Shown here: in pieces, positions 22,881 to 31,671 of the stretch
Numbering within the stretch: position 1 is the stretch's first letter
Layout: each line of letters starts with the position of its first letter
Assembly: GCA_037441225.1 (NCBI GenBank)
Contig: JBBISU010000029.1
Coordinates: 1-35,270, forward strand
Direction: 5' to 3'
DNA length: 35,270 nucleotides
From: JBBFMJ01 sp037441225
GTDB lineage: Bacteria; Acidobacteriota; Thermoanaerobaculia; UBA2201
Made by a program: the position numbers and the translations under genes
Notes under the pieces: generated by a model
Databases searched by the model: none
Seen by the model: the letters and a program-made list of their open reading frames with translations, nothing else
Told to the model about the DNA's origin: nothing

Positions 22881-25800
22881 TTGATTATTTTTTTATTTTT
22901 GAGTTTTTCTTTATTTGCTGGCACACCCACTTTAAAGACAATTAATGTAGATGGAAATCCATCTGACTGGACAGAAGTGCTTGCAAACCCTATCCAGGTT
23001 ACAATGGATGATGATGGAAGCTCAATGGACCCATCCCTTTGCTCAACCCTTTCACAAGACAGGGATTGTCCAGTTGGTACAAATGGAAGGGATTTAAACA
23101 CATTTGCCTGGACTTTTGACAATACTTATATTTACATTTATCAAACAAGATACGGCTCAACTTCAAACACACAGGAGTTCTGGTTTTATATGGATGTTGG
23201 TGGGGACAAACTCCTTGGAAATGAAGATTTCATTTTAAGAGTAAGTTTTAAAGGGCAAAACAGTACTACTGATGTATATCTTTACAGATATTCGCAAAAT
23301 GGAACTGATCCAGATCCTATGGTAGATGAAAATGGATATGCAGATGGGTATACAGTTATTGGAACTTACGGAACACAAATTAGAAATTATGGAAATTTGA
23401 GAGGGGGTTTTTCAAATGGGACTGGATTTGAGACAAGAGTTCCCTGGAGTGATTTAGGTGTCCCTGTTGGAACTGGAATTTACTATCATGTTGGTTCTTC
23501 AAATAGCCCAAATATCCCAACACAAATTGATGACAACTGTGGTGGACCAAATGGAGGAATTGGAACTTTCGGTTTTTATTTGGTATCTGTAAAACCAGAC
23601 AATGAAGGAAGCACACAAAGTGGAAGTATAAAAGAATACAACCATACAATGGAAAACACTGGAACTTTTGATGCAATTGCTGATTTTAAAGTAAACTCAA
23701 CTCTTGGCTTGTCTGTATCTTTATATGATTCATTTGATACACTCATTGCAACTGATTCAAATGGAGATGGGGACTTTGATGACTTAGATGATTATTTAAA
23801 TTCAAGTTTTGATACAAATTCAAATAATTTTCCAGATACAGGAACAATTGGACCGGGTGAAGAATTTGGCATAATTTTAAGGATTACAATTCCATCAAGT
23901 TTAAATAATACTGTAGATGAGACAACCATTTATGGATGGATTGAAGGAGAAGATGCGGATGATTCTGCCATAGACAGGACATATATAGGGGATATTCAAA
24001 TATATCCTGCTCTTGACCTGACTGGGATGCCATCTTCAACTATAAATTTTGCACATACGATTTTGCATTTCCTTGCCCCGGACTTCGTAACAATTAAAGT
24101 TCTGGAAACACAGAGTTGGAGTTTATCTTTATATTATGACTCAAATGGAGATGGGACAGGAGATACCTTAATGGCAACTGATTTAAATGGAGATGGGGAC
24201 TTTACAGATGCAGGGGATTATATAAATCCATCTTTTGATACAAATTCAGATAACTTCCCTGATACGGGGACCTTGAACCCAGGAGTTGAGTTTAACTTTG
24301 TTCTCTCAATTGATATTCCTTCTGATGCAACTTATGAAATAGAAAATATAATAAACTGCTATGCAATAACTTCTGAGATAAATGTTGGAAGACAAGCAAC
24401 TTTGAAGGATACTTTAACTGTTAAGCCAAGGTTCAATTTCACGCCAGAATATAAAGATTCAGAAGGAAATGCATCTTATTGCCCTGCTAATTTTTCTGTT
24501 TATTTTGCACATATAATTAAAAATAACTCAAGTTCAGCAGATATTGCAAATTTATCATTTTCTTCAGAGTATGGAACAACAGTTGTTTTCTGGTCAGACC
24601 CAAATTGTGATGGCTCTATAAGTGATGGTTCAATTATAACAAATACTGGAACAATCCCTGGAAATGGAGGAGAGTTTTGCATAATTGCAGAAGTTCAAAT
24701 CCCTTCAGGTGTGCCAAAGGGAGAAATTATTACAACTCAGATAACTGCCACCTCGCAAAATTTCCCAACTTACTCAATTTCTGTAATTGATGAGGCAAAA
24801 ATTTCAATGCTTGTTTCTTATGAAGATGAAATTTATTCAAAAACAAGAACAAAATTTGCAAATTGTGAAATTGTTTATGTAAAGGGTTTTAACTTTACTC
24901 CTTCAAGTATTTTTTATTTGCATTACATCAAGACGGAAGAAAAGAAAAATTCCACCAAAGTTGCAAATGGATTTGGGCAGTTTAATGATTTTTATAATTT
25001 TAATCAAAGCGATGAAACAGGGAACTGGAATATAAATGCAGATGATGGATCTATTCCCTGGGATTCAATAAACATTATATTAGAGCCAAATGGAAATACA
25101 AATTCAATTTCTCCTTTTGCAACTAACAAAACAAATTATTCTTTAAGTGATAATGTAACAATAAATGCTACACTTCAAAACACAAACACTTCTGGAAACT
25201 ACAACAATTCATTATTAAAAATTGTCTTACTTACCTTGGATGAAAATTATTACTGGAATGGATTAAATTTTGTAACTTATAATGGAACAGAGTGGAGCAA
25301 AGAGATTTCTGGATTAAATGTTTATCATAGTTCCAATTTAGATTTACAAAGTACAATTAATAATGTAAATTTTCCATCTCCAGGTCCCTATAAGATAAAA
25401 GCAAATTGGGAGGCATCCTGTAATTATGAAATTGCAAATGCAGAAATTCAAATTTTGTCAGGTGCAATTTTGAGAACTTACACAGATGAGACATTTTCAA
25501 CAGAGACACAGGAATTTTATTTACATGACCCCGTTTATTTGTCTGGGAATTATCACTTTTACAATCAAAATATAAAAATTACTTACTATGACAGAAATGG
25601 AAATTTAATAGGACAGAGTACAACTTCCACAAATGGAAGTGGTTCTTTTCAATATATACAAGACACATCAAGTTGGGAGACAGAAGGCACTGTCTATGCT
25701 GTTGTTTATCTTTCTTCTTCAACAATTCCAGTAATTTACACACCATCAGATCCAAACATTTTATCAAACTGGAATTTTAATTTAACCCGCCTTCCAGGGC

Positions 25801-26045
25801 TTTTAAGAAATGACCAGTATCCAGTTTTAGGAGATGCAATATTCAAACAAAAATATCCTTTAGATCCTGCACTTGATCCAGTTAATGACATAGAAAAAGC
25901 TGATTTTCATTCACAAGACAGTTTCCCAAATGAATACAACGACTTATTGCCCACATCATCTCCCATAATTTTTTATGAGCTTACATCTCCAACAAATAAT
26001 CTACGACTAATAAAATCAATTGATAAGATTGTAATTTCTTTTTAG
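22881..26045 (+). CDS. Large secreted repeat protein with calcium-loop-like motifs
   Basis: A 1054-residue exported protein. The TTG start is supported by GGGAGG ten bases upstream and an immediate signal peptide (LIIFLFLSFSLFAG). Residues about 15-240 resemble DOMON/CBM9-type beta-sandwich domains (NVDGNPSDWTEV, FAWTFDNTYIYIY, FWFYMDVGGDK), with paired Cys. Three related modules follow at about 253-350, 391-500 and 541-640. Each opens with an H-(T/I)-(M/I/L) motif and contains D-rich loops (DSNGDGDFDDLDD, DLNGDGDFTDAGD, DPNCDGSISDGS) and 'FPDTGT..PG-EF', like DUF11/conserved-repeat modules with calcium-binding loops. The C-terminal third is unassigned and contains more beta-rich segments. 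There is no obvious sorting tail. Probably a cell-surface or S-layer-type protein; a sugar-binding role is possible. It sits behind a CRP-type site. It ends in TAG. Confidence 0.75.
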   Translation: MIIFLFLSFSLFAGTPTLKTINVDGNPSDWTEVLANPIQVTMDDDGSSMDPSLCSTLSQDRDCPVGTNGRDLNTFAWTFDNTYIYIYQTRYGSTSNTQEFWFYMDVGGDKLLGNEDFILRVSFKGQNSTTDVYLYRYSQNGTDPDPMVDENGYADGYTVIGTYGTQIRNYGNLRGGFSNGTGFETRVPWSDLGVPVGTGIYYHVGSSNSPNIPTQIDDNCGGPNGGIGTFGFYLVSVKPDNEGSTQSGSIKEYNHTMENTGTFDAIADFKVNSTLGLSVSLYDSFDTLIATDSNGDGDFDDLDDYLNSSFDTNSNNFPDTGTIGPGEEFGIILRITIPSSLNNTVDETTIYGWIEGEDADDSAIDRTYIGDIQIYPALDLTGMPSSTINFAHTILHFLAPDFVTIKVLETQSWSLSLYYDSNGDGTGDTLMATDLNGDGDFTDAGDYINPSFDTNSDNFPDTGTLNPGVEFNFVLSIDIPSDATYEIENIINCYAITSEINVGRQATLKDTLTVKPRFNFTPEYKDSEGNASYCPANFSVYFAHIIKNNSSSADIANLSFSSEYGTTVVFWSDPNCDGSISDGSIITNTGTIPGNGGEFCIIAEVQIPSGVPKGEIITTQITATSQNFPTYSISVIDEAKISMLVSYEDEIYSKTRTKFANCEIVYVKGFNFTPSSIFYLHYIKTEEKKNSTKVANGFGQFNDFYNFNQSDETGNWNINADDGSIPWDSINIILEPNGNTNSISPFATNKTNYSLSDNVTINATLQNTNTSGNYNNSLLKIVLLTLDENYYWNGLNFVTYNGTEWSKEISGLNVYHSSNLDLQSTINNVNFPSPGPYKIKANWEASCNYEIANAEIQILSGAILRTYTDETFSTETQEFYLHDPVYLSGNYHFYNQNIKITYYDRNGNLIGQSTTSTNGSGSFQYIQDTSSWETEGTVYAVVYLSSSTIPVIYTPSDPNILSNWNFNLTRLPGLLRNDQYPVLGDAIFKQKYPLDPALDPVNDIEKADFHSQDSFPNEYNDLLPTSSPIIFYELTSPTNNLRLIKSIDKIVISF

Positions 26046-26635
26046 TGGTTTGTAAAAAAAATATGGAATAGTTAAAGTTTGAGCATATAAAGATTTAATT
26101 AATAATTTTTATTTTTCTAAATATTATTTTCAAATTTTTCTTCTTATAAAAATTCTAATTATTTAATGAATGTTCTTGAACTTAATTTTATTTTTATTTC
26201 AAATATACAGCAATTCGATCAATCTTTGTCTACTTGTCAGGTTTTTCATTCATAAATTTTTTGAAAATGGAAAAATAAATTGGAATTAGGTTTTTTAATT
26301 TATTACACTTTTAAAGGAATGTTGAAAAATCACAACTTTATTTTTTCCCTTCACAAAAGAAATATACAGGAAGTTAAATTTAAAAGCATACTGTTAAATA
26401 TAAAGTATGGGGCCACATAGTAGTTTAGTTCTTAAAAGAGGTTATAGAATCCTCAAAAATCATTACTTTTCTCAAAATATTTATGAGATTTCATCGATTT
26501 TGGAAAAATAAATTTGGAACTAAAACACTAATGCAACTTATACATAAATTGTAATACCTATTCAATTTAAAAAAACAAAATAATATGGTAAAATTAAAAG
26601 AGTTATGATCTCAATAGATTTTAAAAGGAGAATTT
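26046..26635. other. 590-base non-coding stretch
   Basis: This is AT-rich with many stops in all frames. Two diverged copies of a short direct repeat share TGGAAAAATAAATT, at about 26267 and 26500. A 34-codon ORF at 26407-26511 (MGPHSSLVLKRGYRILKNH...) has no ribosome-binding site and no recognisable family. On the minus strand MNEKPDK-stop-TKIDRIAVYLK reads like a scrap of a dead gene. The right end holds the promoter of the M16 operon. Otherwise nothing is seen. Confidence 0.6.
26584..26594 (+). promoter_or_regulatory. Extended -10 element of the M16 peptidase operon
   Basis: TATGGTAAAAT matches the recurring element. Unlike the leaderless cases the start codon is 41 bases further on, preceded by AAAAGGAG, so this message has a leader of about 35 bases with a normal ribosome-binding site. 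Confidence 0.55.
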
Positions 26636-27955
26636 ATGAAATTTTTAATTTTATTTCTTTTTGTTTGTTTAAATATGTTTGCTGATATTAAACTACCTTT
26701 TCAGATTTACAAAAAAAACCTTGAAAATGGCTTAACAGTTGTGGCAGTTCCATTAAATAGTCCAAATATAATTGCTTTTTATACTGTTGTAAGAGCTGGT
26801 TCAAGGAATGAAGTAGAAGAAGGGAAGAGCGGTTATGCCCATTTTTTTGAACATATGATGTTTAGGGGAACAAAAAATTATTCTTCGGAAGAATATAATA
26901 AAATATTAAAGAATATGGGTGCTGATTCCAATGCTTACACAACTGATGATTTTACTTGTTATCATATAGTTGCTCCAAAGGAAAATTTAGAAAAAATTTT
27001 TGAAATTGAATCAGATAGATTCATAAACTTAAATTATTCAAAGGAAGTATTCCAAAAAGAAGCAGGAGCAATCCTTGGTGAGTATAGAAAATCCGCCTCA
27101 AACCCTTTCTTTGCCCTCTTTGAAAAGATGCATGATACAGCTTATGAGGTACATACTTACAAGCATACTACTATGGGATTCTTAAAAGATATTTTGGCTA
27201 TGCCTGAAAATTATGATTATAGTATTGAATTTTATAAAAGGCATTATAGACCAGATAACATTGCTGTAATTGTGGCAGGAGATTTAAAGTTAGAAGAAGT
27301 TTTTCAATTAGCACAAAAATATTTTGGAAAATTTGAAGGAAAAGCAGATATAAAAAAAGTTGAAGAAGAACCAATCCAAAAAAAACAAAAAAGCACAGAA
27401 ATAATTTGGGAAAATCCAACTTTGCCTTTCCTCTTCATTGGTTTCCATGGACCTAAATTTGAAAGTGAAAACATTGAAAATGTTGCCTTAGAAGCCATTG
27501 CAGAAATATCTTTTGGTGAAATCTCTCCTCTTTATGAAGAAATTATAAATAAAACACAGGTTGCTGATTTTTTGGAAGCTTTCTGGGAATTCCATAGAGA
27601 CCCTTATTTATTTTATATAATATTGAGATTAAATGATAAAGAAAAAATTTCAGAAGTGAAAGAAAAAATATTTGACACCTTAGAAAATCTTATGGAAAAA
27701 GGTGTCTCAGGAGAAGAACTTGAAAAAATAAAGTCAAGGAAACTATATTCATTCCTTTCTTCTTTAAACACACCTTCAAGGGTTTCAAATGTCTTAGCAG
27801 AGTTTTTTGCCTTATCAGGAGATTTCAATTCCCTTGAGAAATATATAAATTTATATAAAAAGTTAAACAATGAAACAATAAAAAATGTAGCAAAGAAATA
27901 TTTAAGTAAAGAAAATAGCACAGTAGTTATCCTGTATCAAAAGGAGAATTTATGA
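26636..27955 (+). CDS. M16 family zinc peptidase, catalytic partner
   Basis: A 439-residue pitrilysin/processing-peptidase-like protease with signal peptide (MKFLILFLFVCLNMFA), so it is exported. The inverted zinc motif HFFEH (His69, Glu72, His73) is intact and the third ligand, Glu149 in LGEYRK, lies 76 residues on, as the family requires. The second domain is recognisable at YYKRHYRPDNIAVIVAGD-like sequence near residue 205. It pairs with the next gene, with ATGA overlap, as in bacterial M16B heterodimers (PqqL/YmxG-like). Substrates are probably periplasmic peptides; none is indicated. The start is backed by AAAAGGAG seven bases upstream. It ends in TGA. Confidence 0.9.
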   Translation: MKFLILFLFVCLNMFADIKLPFQIYKKNLENGLTVVAVPLNSPNIIAFYTVVRAGSRNEVEEGKSGYAHFFEHMMFRGTKNYSSEEYNKILKNMGADSNAYTTDDFTCYHIVAPKENLEKIFEIESDRFINLNYSKEVFQKEAGAILGEYRKSASNPFFALFEKMHDTAYEVHTYKHTTMGFLKDILAMPENYDYSIEFYKRHYRPDNIAVIVAGDLKLEEVFQLAQKYFGKFEGKADIKKVEEEPIQKKQKSTEIIWENPTLPFLFIGFHGPKFESENIENVALEAIAEISFGEISPLYEEIINKTQVADFLEAFWEFHRDPYLFYIILRLNDKEKISEVKEKIFDTLENLMEKGVSGEELEKIKSRKLYSFLSSLNTPSRVSNVLAEFFALSGDFNSLEKYINLYKKLNNETIKNVAKKYLSKENSTVVILYQKENL

Positions 27956-29424
27956 GGTCAATACTTCTTTTAATTTTCATCTTTTCCTCATCTATTTTGA
28001 TTTCAAAAATTATTTATTTCCCAGATGAAACTTCCCCAACAATTGTATTAAGATTTCAATTCTTTACAGGTTCCCAGGATGATCCCCCTTCAAAGAAAGG
28101 ACTTGCAAATTTGGTTGCTAATTTAATTGTAGAAGGTGGAACAAAAAAATTAACTTTTAGTGAAGTTCAAAAGGAACTATGGCCCCTTGCAGCTTCAATT
28201 TATGTAATTGTGGACAAAGAATCTACTACTTTCGTTGGAGAAGTCCATAAAGATAATTTTGATAAATTTTATAAAATTTTTAAGGATTTGCTTTTATCAC
28301 CAAGGTTTGACAAAGAGGATTTTTTTAGGGTTAAGAAAAAAATTATAAATTACTTAGAAAATGATTTGAAAAGTGCAGATGATGAAGATTTAGGGAAAGA
28401 AATACTTCAATGGCTAATTTATAAAGATACTCCTTTTGAACATCCAGTCGTTGGTTTAAAAGAAAACCTTGAAAATATAAATTTGCTGGATGTCCAAGCT
28501 TTTTATAAAGAAATGTACAAATTTTCTAATTTAAAGATTGGAATTGGTGGACCAATTAATTTAAATAAGGCAAAAAAAATTGAAAAAGATTTTGCAAAAT
28601 TAAAAGCAGAACTATTTTTTCCAAAAAAGGATTTTGAAATAAAAAAACCAAAGGGCAAAAATTTATATCTTATAAAAAAGAATTCAATGGCTTCAGCAAT
28701 TTCAATTGGTTTTCCAGTTGATATAAATAGATCAAACCCTGACTTTATACCTCTAATGGTAGCAATATCTTATTTTGGCGAACATAGAACCTTTAATGGT
28801 GTATTGATGAATAAAATGAGAGAAGAAAGGGGATTAAATTATGGAGATTATGCTTATGCAGAACATTTCATCCAGGATGGTGGCACAACCTTTGCAATTC
28901 CAAATATCCCAAGAAAAGCCCAATATTTTTCAATCTGGATAAGGCCTGTGGCAAATGAAAATGCCCTTTTTTCTATTAAAATGGCTCTTTATGAACTAAA
29001 AAAATTAGTTGAAGGAGAGATTGAAGAAAAAAGTTTTCAAGAAACAGTAAATTTTTTGCGGGGATATTCAAAGTTATGGGTTCAAACCCTTTCAAGGAGA
29101 TTGGGTTATTTAATGGACAGCGATACCTATGGCTACTCGGATTTTATAGAAGAAATTGATAAGAGGTTGAAAGATATAAAAATAGAGGAAGTAAAAGAAG
29201 TTATAAAAAAATATTTGGATTGGAATAATTTATATATAGTGATAATAACTCCAGAGGCAGAAAAAATTAAAAAAATATTAGAACTTGAAATACCAACACC
29301 TATTGTTTATCAAACACCAAGTACACCTTGTAAAACCCTTGAAGAAGATAAAATTTACGAGAATTTTGAATTGAAACCAGAAAAGATTGAAATTTTAAAA
29401 GCAGAAGAGCTCTTTATAAAATAA
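27952..29424 (+). CDS. M16 family peptidase, non-catalytic partner
   Basis: A 490-residue exported M16 homologue (signal MRSILLLIFIFSSSILISK). At the position of the zinc motif it reads GLANLVANLIVEGG, with no HxxEH, so it cannot bind zinc. It keeps the substrate-binding Arg/Tyr region MREERGLNYGDYAY near residue 290. This division into an active subunit and an inactive R/Y-bearing one is typical of bacterial M16B heterodimers. The ribosome-binding site, AAAAGGAGAATTT, is nearly identical to that of the partner gene. Its stop overlaps the next ATG by one base (TAATG). Confidence 0.9.
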   Translation: MRSILLLIFIFSSSILISKIIYFPDETSPTIVLRFQFFTGSQDDPPSKKGLANLVANLIVEGGTKKLTFSEVQKELWPLAASIYVIVDKESTTFVGEVHKDNFDKFYKIFKDLLLSPRFDKEDFFRVKKKIINYLENDLKSADDEDLGKEILQWLIYKDTPFEHPVVGLKENLENINLLDVQAFYKEMYKFSNLKIGIGGPINLNKAKKIEKDFAKLKAELFFPKKDFEIKKPKGKNLYLIKKNSMASAISIGFPVDINRSNPDFIPLMVAISYFGEHRTFNGVLMNKMREERGLNYGDYAYAEHFIQDGGTTFAIPNIPRKAQYFSIWIRPVANENALFSIKMALYELKKLVEGEIEEKSFQETVNFLRGYSKLWVQTLSRRLGYLMDSDTYGYSDFIEEIDKRLKDIKIEEVKEVIKKYLDWNNLYIVIITPEAEKIKKILELEIPTPIVYQTPSTPCKTLEEDKIYENFELKPEKIEILKAEELFIK

Positions 29425-30113
29425 TGTTTTTCATTATTTTAAATTTTTTCTATTTTTTAAACAATTCTTCGGAAGAAAAAATTATAGAAAAAGCATTAAA
29501 TTATTCCCCGCCAGAATTAAAAATTATAGTAAATGATAATCTTGAGGATTTTAAAAAAGGAATCAAGGACGGAAGAAATCAAAATAAAAATTTAGAAGAA
29601 ATTGAAAAGGAAATAAAAGAGCTGACAAAACATTTTTATGAAAAAAAACCCGTTAATGATTTTATTTACCAATTGGGTAAAATTTCAGTTCAAACAATAA
29701 GAACAACTTACACTATTGAAGTTTCAGAAGAAAAACTTTTGAGCCATATAAAATATGATTTCCCTCTCTATGTAGAAAAAAAATTTAAAAAATTTCCAGT
29801 TGTTTTTTATGGTTTTGATATAAATTTTTTTAAAGGAAAAATAAAAAATTTTTTAGAAATTGAAAAAAATGAAAAAAAAGAATATTTTACATTGCTAAAA
29901 TATGGCTATTTGAAAGGAGATATTTTGCTTAACAGATTTTCTTTTGATGATAGAAGCAATTCATATGGAGTTGCACAAATCTTTACTAATAAGAGTTTTT
30001 CTTTAATTCTAAATATATGGTATTATGTATGGATAAAAAATGGGGGAAGGTGGGGACCCTTAAAACCCCACCAAATAAATAATAAATTATGGGTGCTTGC
30101 TTATGGATATTAA
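29424..30113 (+). CDS. Conserved-looking hypothetical protein, coupled to M16 genes
   Basis: A 229-residue protein with a short hydrophobic N-terminus (MFFIILNFFYFL), likely signal or anchor. A charged helical part follows (ALNYSPPELKIIVNDN ... HFYEKKPVNDFIYQLGKISV), then a beta-rich C-terminus with SFDDRSNSYGVAQIFTNKSF and WIKNGGRWGPLKP. The N-terminal 'PPELK...D' plus 'DFIYQLGKI' region vaguely recalls zinc-dependent phospholipase C-like proteins of related bacteria, but I see no full set of zinc ligands, so no function is assigned. It starts one base within the previous stop and runs 11 bases into purH, so it belongs to the same operon. Confidence 0.65.
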   Translation: MFFIILNFFYFLNNSSEEKIIEKALNYSPPELKIIVNDNLEDFKKGIKDGRNQNKNLEEIEKEIKELTKHFYEKKPVNDFIYQLGKISVQTIRTTYTIEVSEEKLLSHIKYDFPLYVEKKFKKFPVVFYGFDINFFKGKIKNFLEIEKNEKKEYFTLLKYGYLKGDILLNRFSFDDRSNSYGVAQIFTNKSFSLILNIWYYVWIKNGGRWGPLKPHQINNKLWVLAYGY

Positions 30114-31632
30114 AATTAAAAGAGCTTTAATCTCTGTTTATAACAAAAATGGATTGCCAGATTTTGCAAAGAGTTTATCAAAGTTGGGAGTAGAATTGAT
30201 TTCAACAGGTGGAACTGCTACATTCTTAGAAAAACTTGGGCTTAAAGTAACAAAAATAAGTGAAATAACTGGTTTCCCTGAAATTTTAGATGGAAGGGTT
30301 AAAACCCTCCATCCGGCAATCCATAGTGGAATTTTGGCAGATAAAAGAAAAAAAGAACATTTAGAGGAATTAAAAAAATTTGAATTTAAGCCAATTGACC
30401 TTGTAGTTGTAAACCTTTATCCCTTTGAACAGGTTATAAAAAATCCTTGCTCCTTAGAAGAAGCAATTGAATATATTGATATAGGTGGTCCAACACTGGT
30501 AAGAGCTGCTGCTAAAAATTTTAACTCAACTTGTGTTGTAATGCATCCTGAGGACTATCCAGTTTTGTTAAAAGAAATGGAAAAAGGCGGGATATCGTTG
30601 GATTTTAGAAAAAAAATGGCACAAAAAGCTTTTACAATAACTTCCCATTATGATTATGTAATCTCAAAATATTTAAATGGAGGTGAAGAAATTTTTCCAG
30701 GTTATTTGCAATTTAGTTTGCATAAGGTTTTAAATTTAAGATATGGTGAAAACCCTCACCAGAGAAGTGCACTGTATAAGTTAGAAAATGAAGTTGAAGG
30801 GTTGCATTCTTTTTATCAATATCAAGGCAAAGAATTATCTTTTAATAATTTTTTAGATATAGAATCTGCTATAAGGATAGTTGCAAATTTCAATGAAAAT
30901 TGTTGTGCCATAATAAAACATAACAATCCCTGTGGAATTGCCTGTGGAAAGGATCTGATGGAGGCATATGAAAAGGCATTGGAATGTGACCCCCTATCTG
31001 CTTTTGGCGGGATAGTTGCTTTCAATGGAAAAGTAGATGAAAATTTAGCAAAAAAATTAACAGAAATTTTTCTTGAAGTAATTGTTGCTCCATCTTATGA
31101 AGAAGGGGCAATTGATATTTTTTCCAAAAAAAAGAATTTAAGGGTTATCTCTTTAAAAATCCCAAAGAATAGATCTGGTTATGATATAAAAAGAGTATCT
31201 GGAGGTCTTTTGATTCAAGAGTGGGAAGAACATCTTGAAGATATAAACAATTTTAAAGTAGTGACAAAGAAAAAACCAACAAAAAAAGATTGGGATGATT
31301 TAATTTTTGCCTGGAATTTGGTAAAAAATGTAAAATCAAATGCCATAGTATTTGTAAAAAATAAGCAATCCCTTGCAATTGGCTCAGGGCAGACCTCAAG
31401 AGTTGATTCTGTAAAAACAGCTGTATTGAAAGCAAAATTTTCTTTGATGGAAAGTGTTTGTGCCTCCGATGGTTTTTTCCCATTTCCAGATGGTGTAGAA
31501 GAAATTCATAAGGCAGGTGCAAAAGCAATAATACAGCCAGGGGGAAGCATAAAAGACAAGGAAGTAATTGAAGTTGCTGACAAATTAGGCATTTCAATGG
31601 TTTTTACTGGATGCAGACATTTCAGACATTAA
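30103..31632 (+). CDS. purH: Bifunctional AICAR formyltransferase/IMP cyclohydrolase
   Basis: A 509-residue enzyme for the last two steps of de novo IMP synthesis in the cytoplasm. The N-terminal MGS-like cyclohydrolase domain has KRALISVYNKNGL, ISTGGTATFLE, DGRVKTLHPAIHSGIL and IDIGGPTLVRAAAKN. The formyltransferase domain has LRYGENPHQRSALY, IIKHNNPCG with the catalytic Lys-His, DPLSAFGGIVAFN, SNAIVF and the C-terminal QPGGSIKD and GCRHFRH. ATG 30103 is preferred to the in-frame TTG at 30097. It overlaps the preceding gene by 11 bases, so it is probably transcribed with the M16 operon. Length and domains are complete. Confidence 0.95.
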   Translation: MDIKIKRALISVYNKNGLPDFAKSLSKLGVELISTGGTATFLEKLGLKVTKISEITGFPEILDGRVKTLHPAIHSGILADKRKKEHLEELKKFEFKPIDLVVVNLYPFEQVIKNPCSLEEAIEYIDIGGPTLVRAAAKNFNSTCVVMHPEDYPVLLKEMEKGGISLDFRKKMAQKAFTITSHYDYVISKYLNGGEEIFPGYLQFSLHKVLNLRYGENPHQRSALYKLENEVEGLHSFYQYQGKELSFNNFLDIESAIRIVANFNENCCAIIKHNNPCGIACGKDLMEAYEKALECDPLSAFGGIVAFNGKVDENLAKKLTEIFLEVIVAPSYEEGAIDIFSKKKNLRVISLKIPKNRSGYDIKRVSGGLLIQEWEEHLEDINNFKVVTKKKPTKKDWDDLIFAWNLVKNVKSNAIVFVKNKQSLAIGSGQTSRVDSVKTAVLKAKFSLMESVCASDGFFPFPDGVEEIHKAGAKAIIQPGGSIKDKEVIEVADKLGISMVFTGCRHFRH

Positions 31633-31659
31633 AAATTTGATTTTTATTTTTTTTTAAAT

Positions 31660-31665
31660 TAAAAT
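31660..31665 (+). promoter_or_regulatory. -10 box of the acyl-CoA carboxylase operon
   Basis: TAAAAT ends six bases before ATG 31672, the same distance as in the other leaderless genes, although the TATGN extension is missing. This supports ATG 31672 over the TTG at 31666. Confidence 0.45.
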
Positions 31666-31671
31666 TTGAAT

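Noticed and set aside
26407..26511. 34-codon ORF in the long intergenic region
   Set aside because: No ribosome-binding site, no recognisable domain, and a length expected by chance; mentioned only in the intergenic entry.
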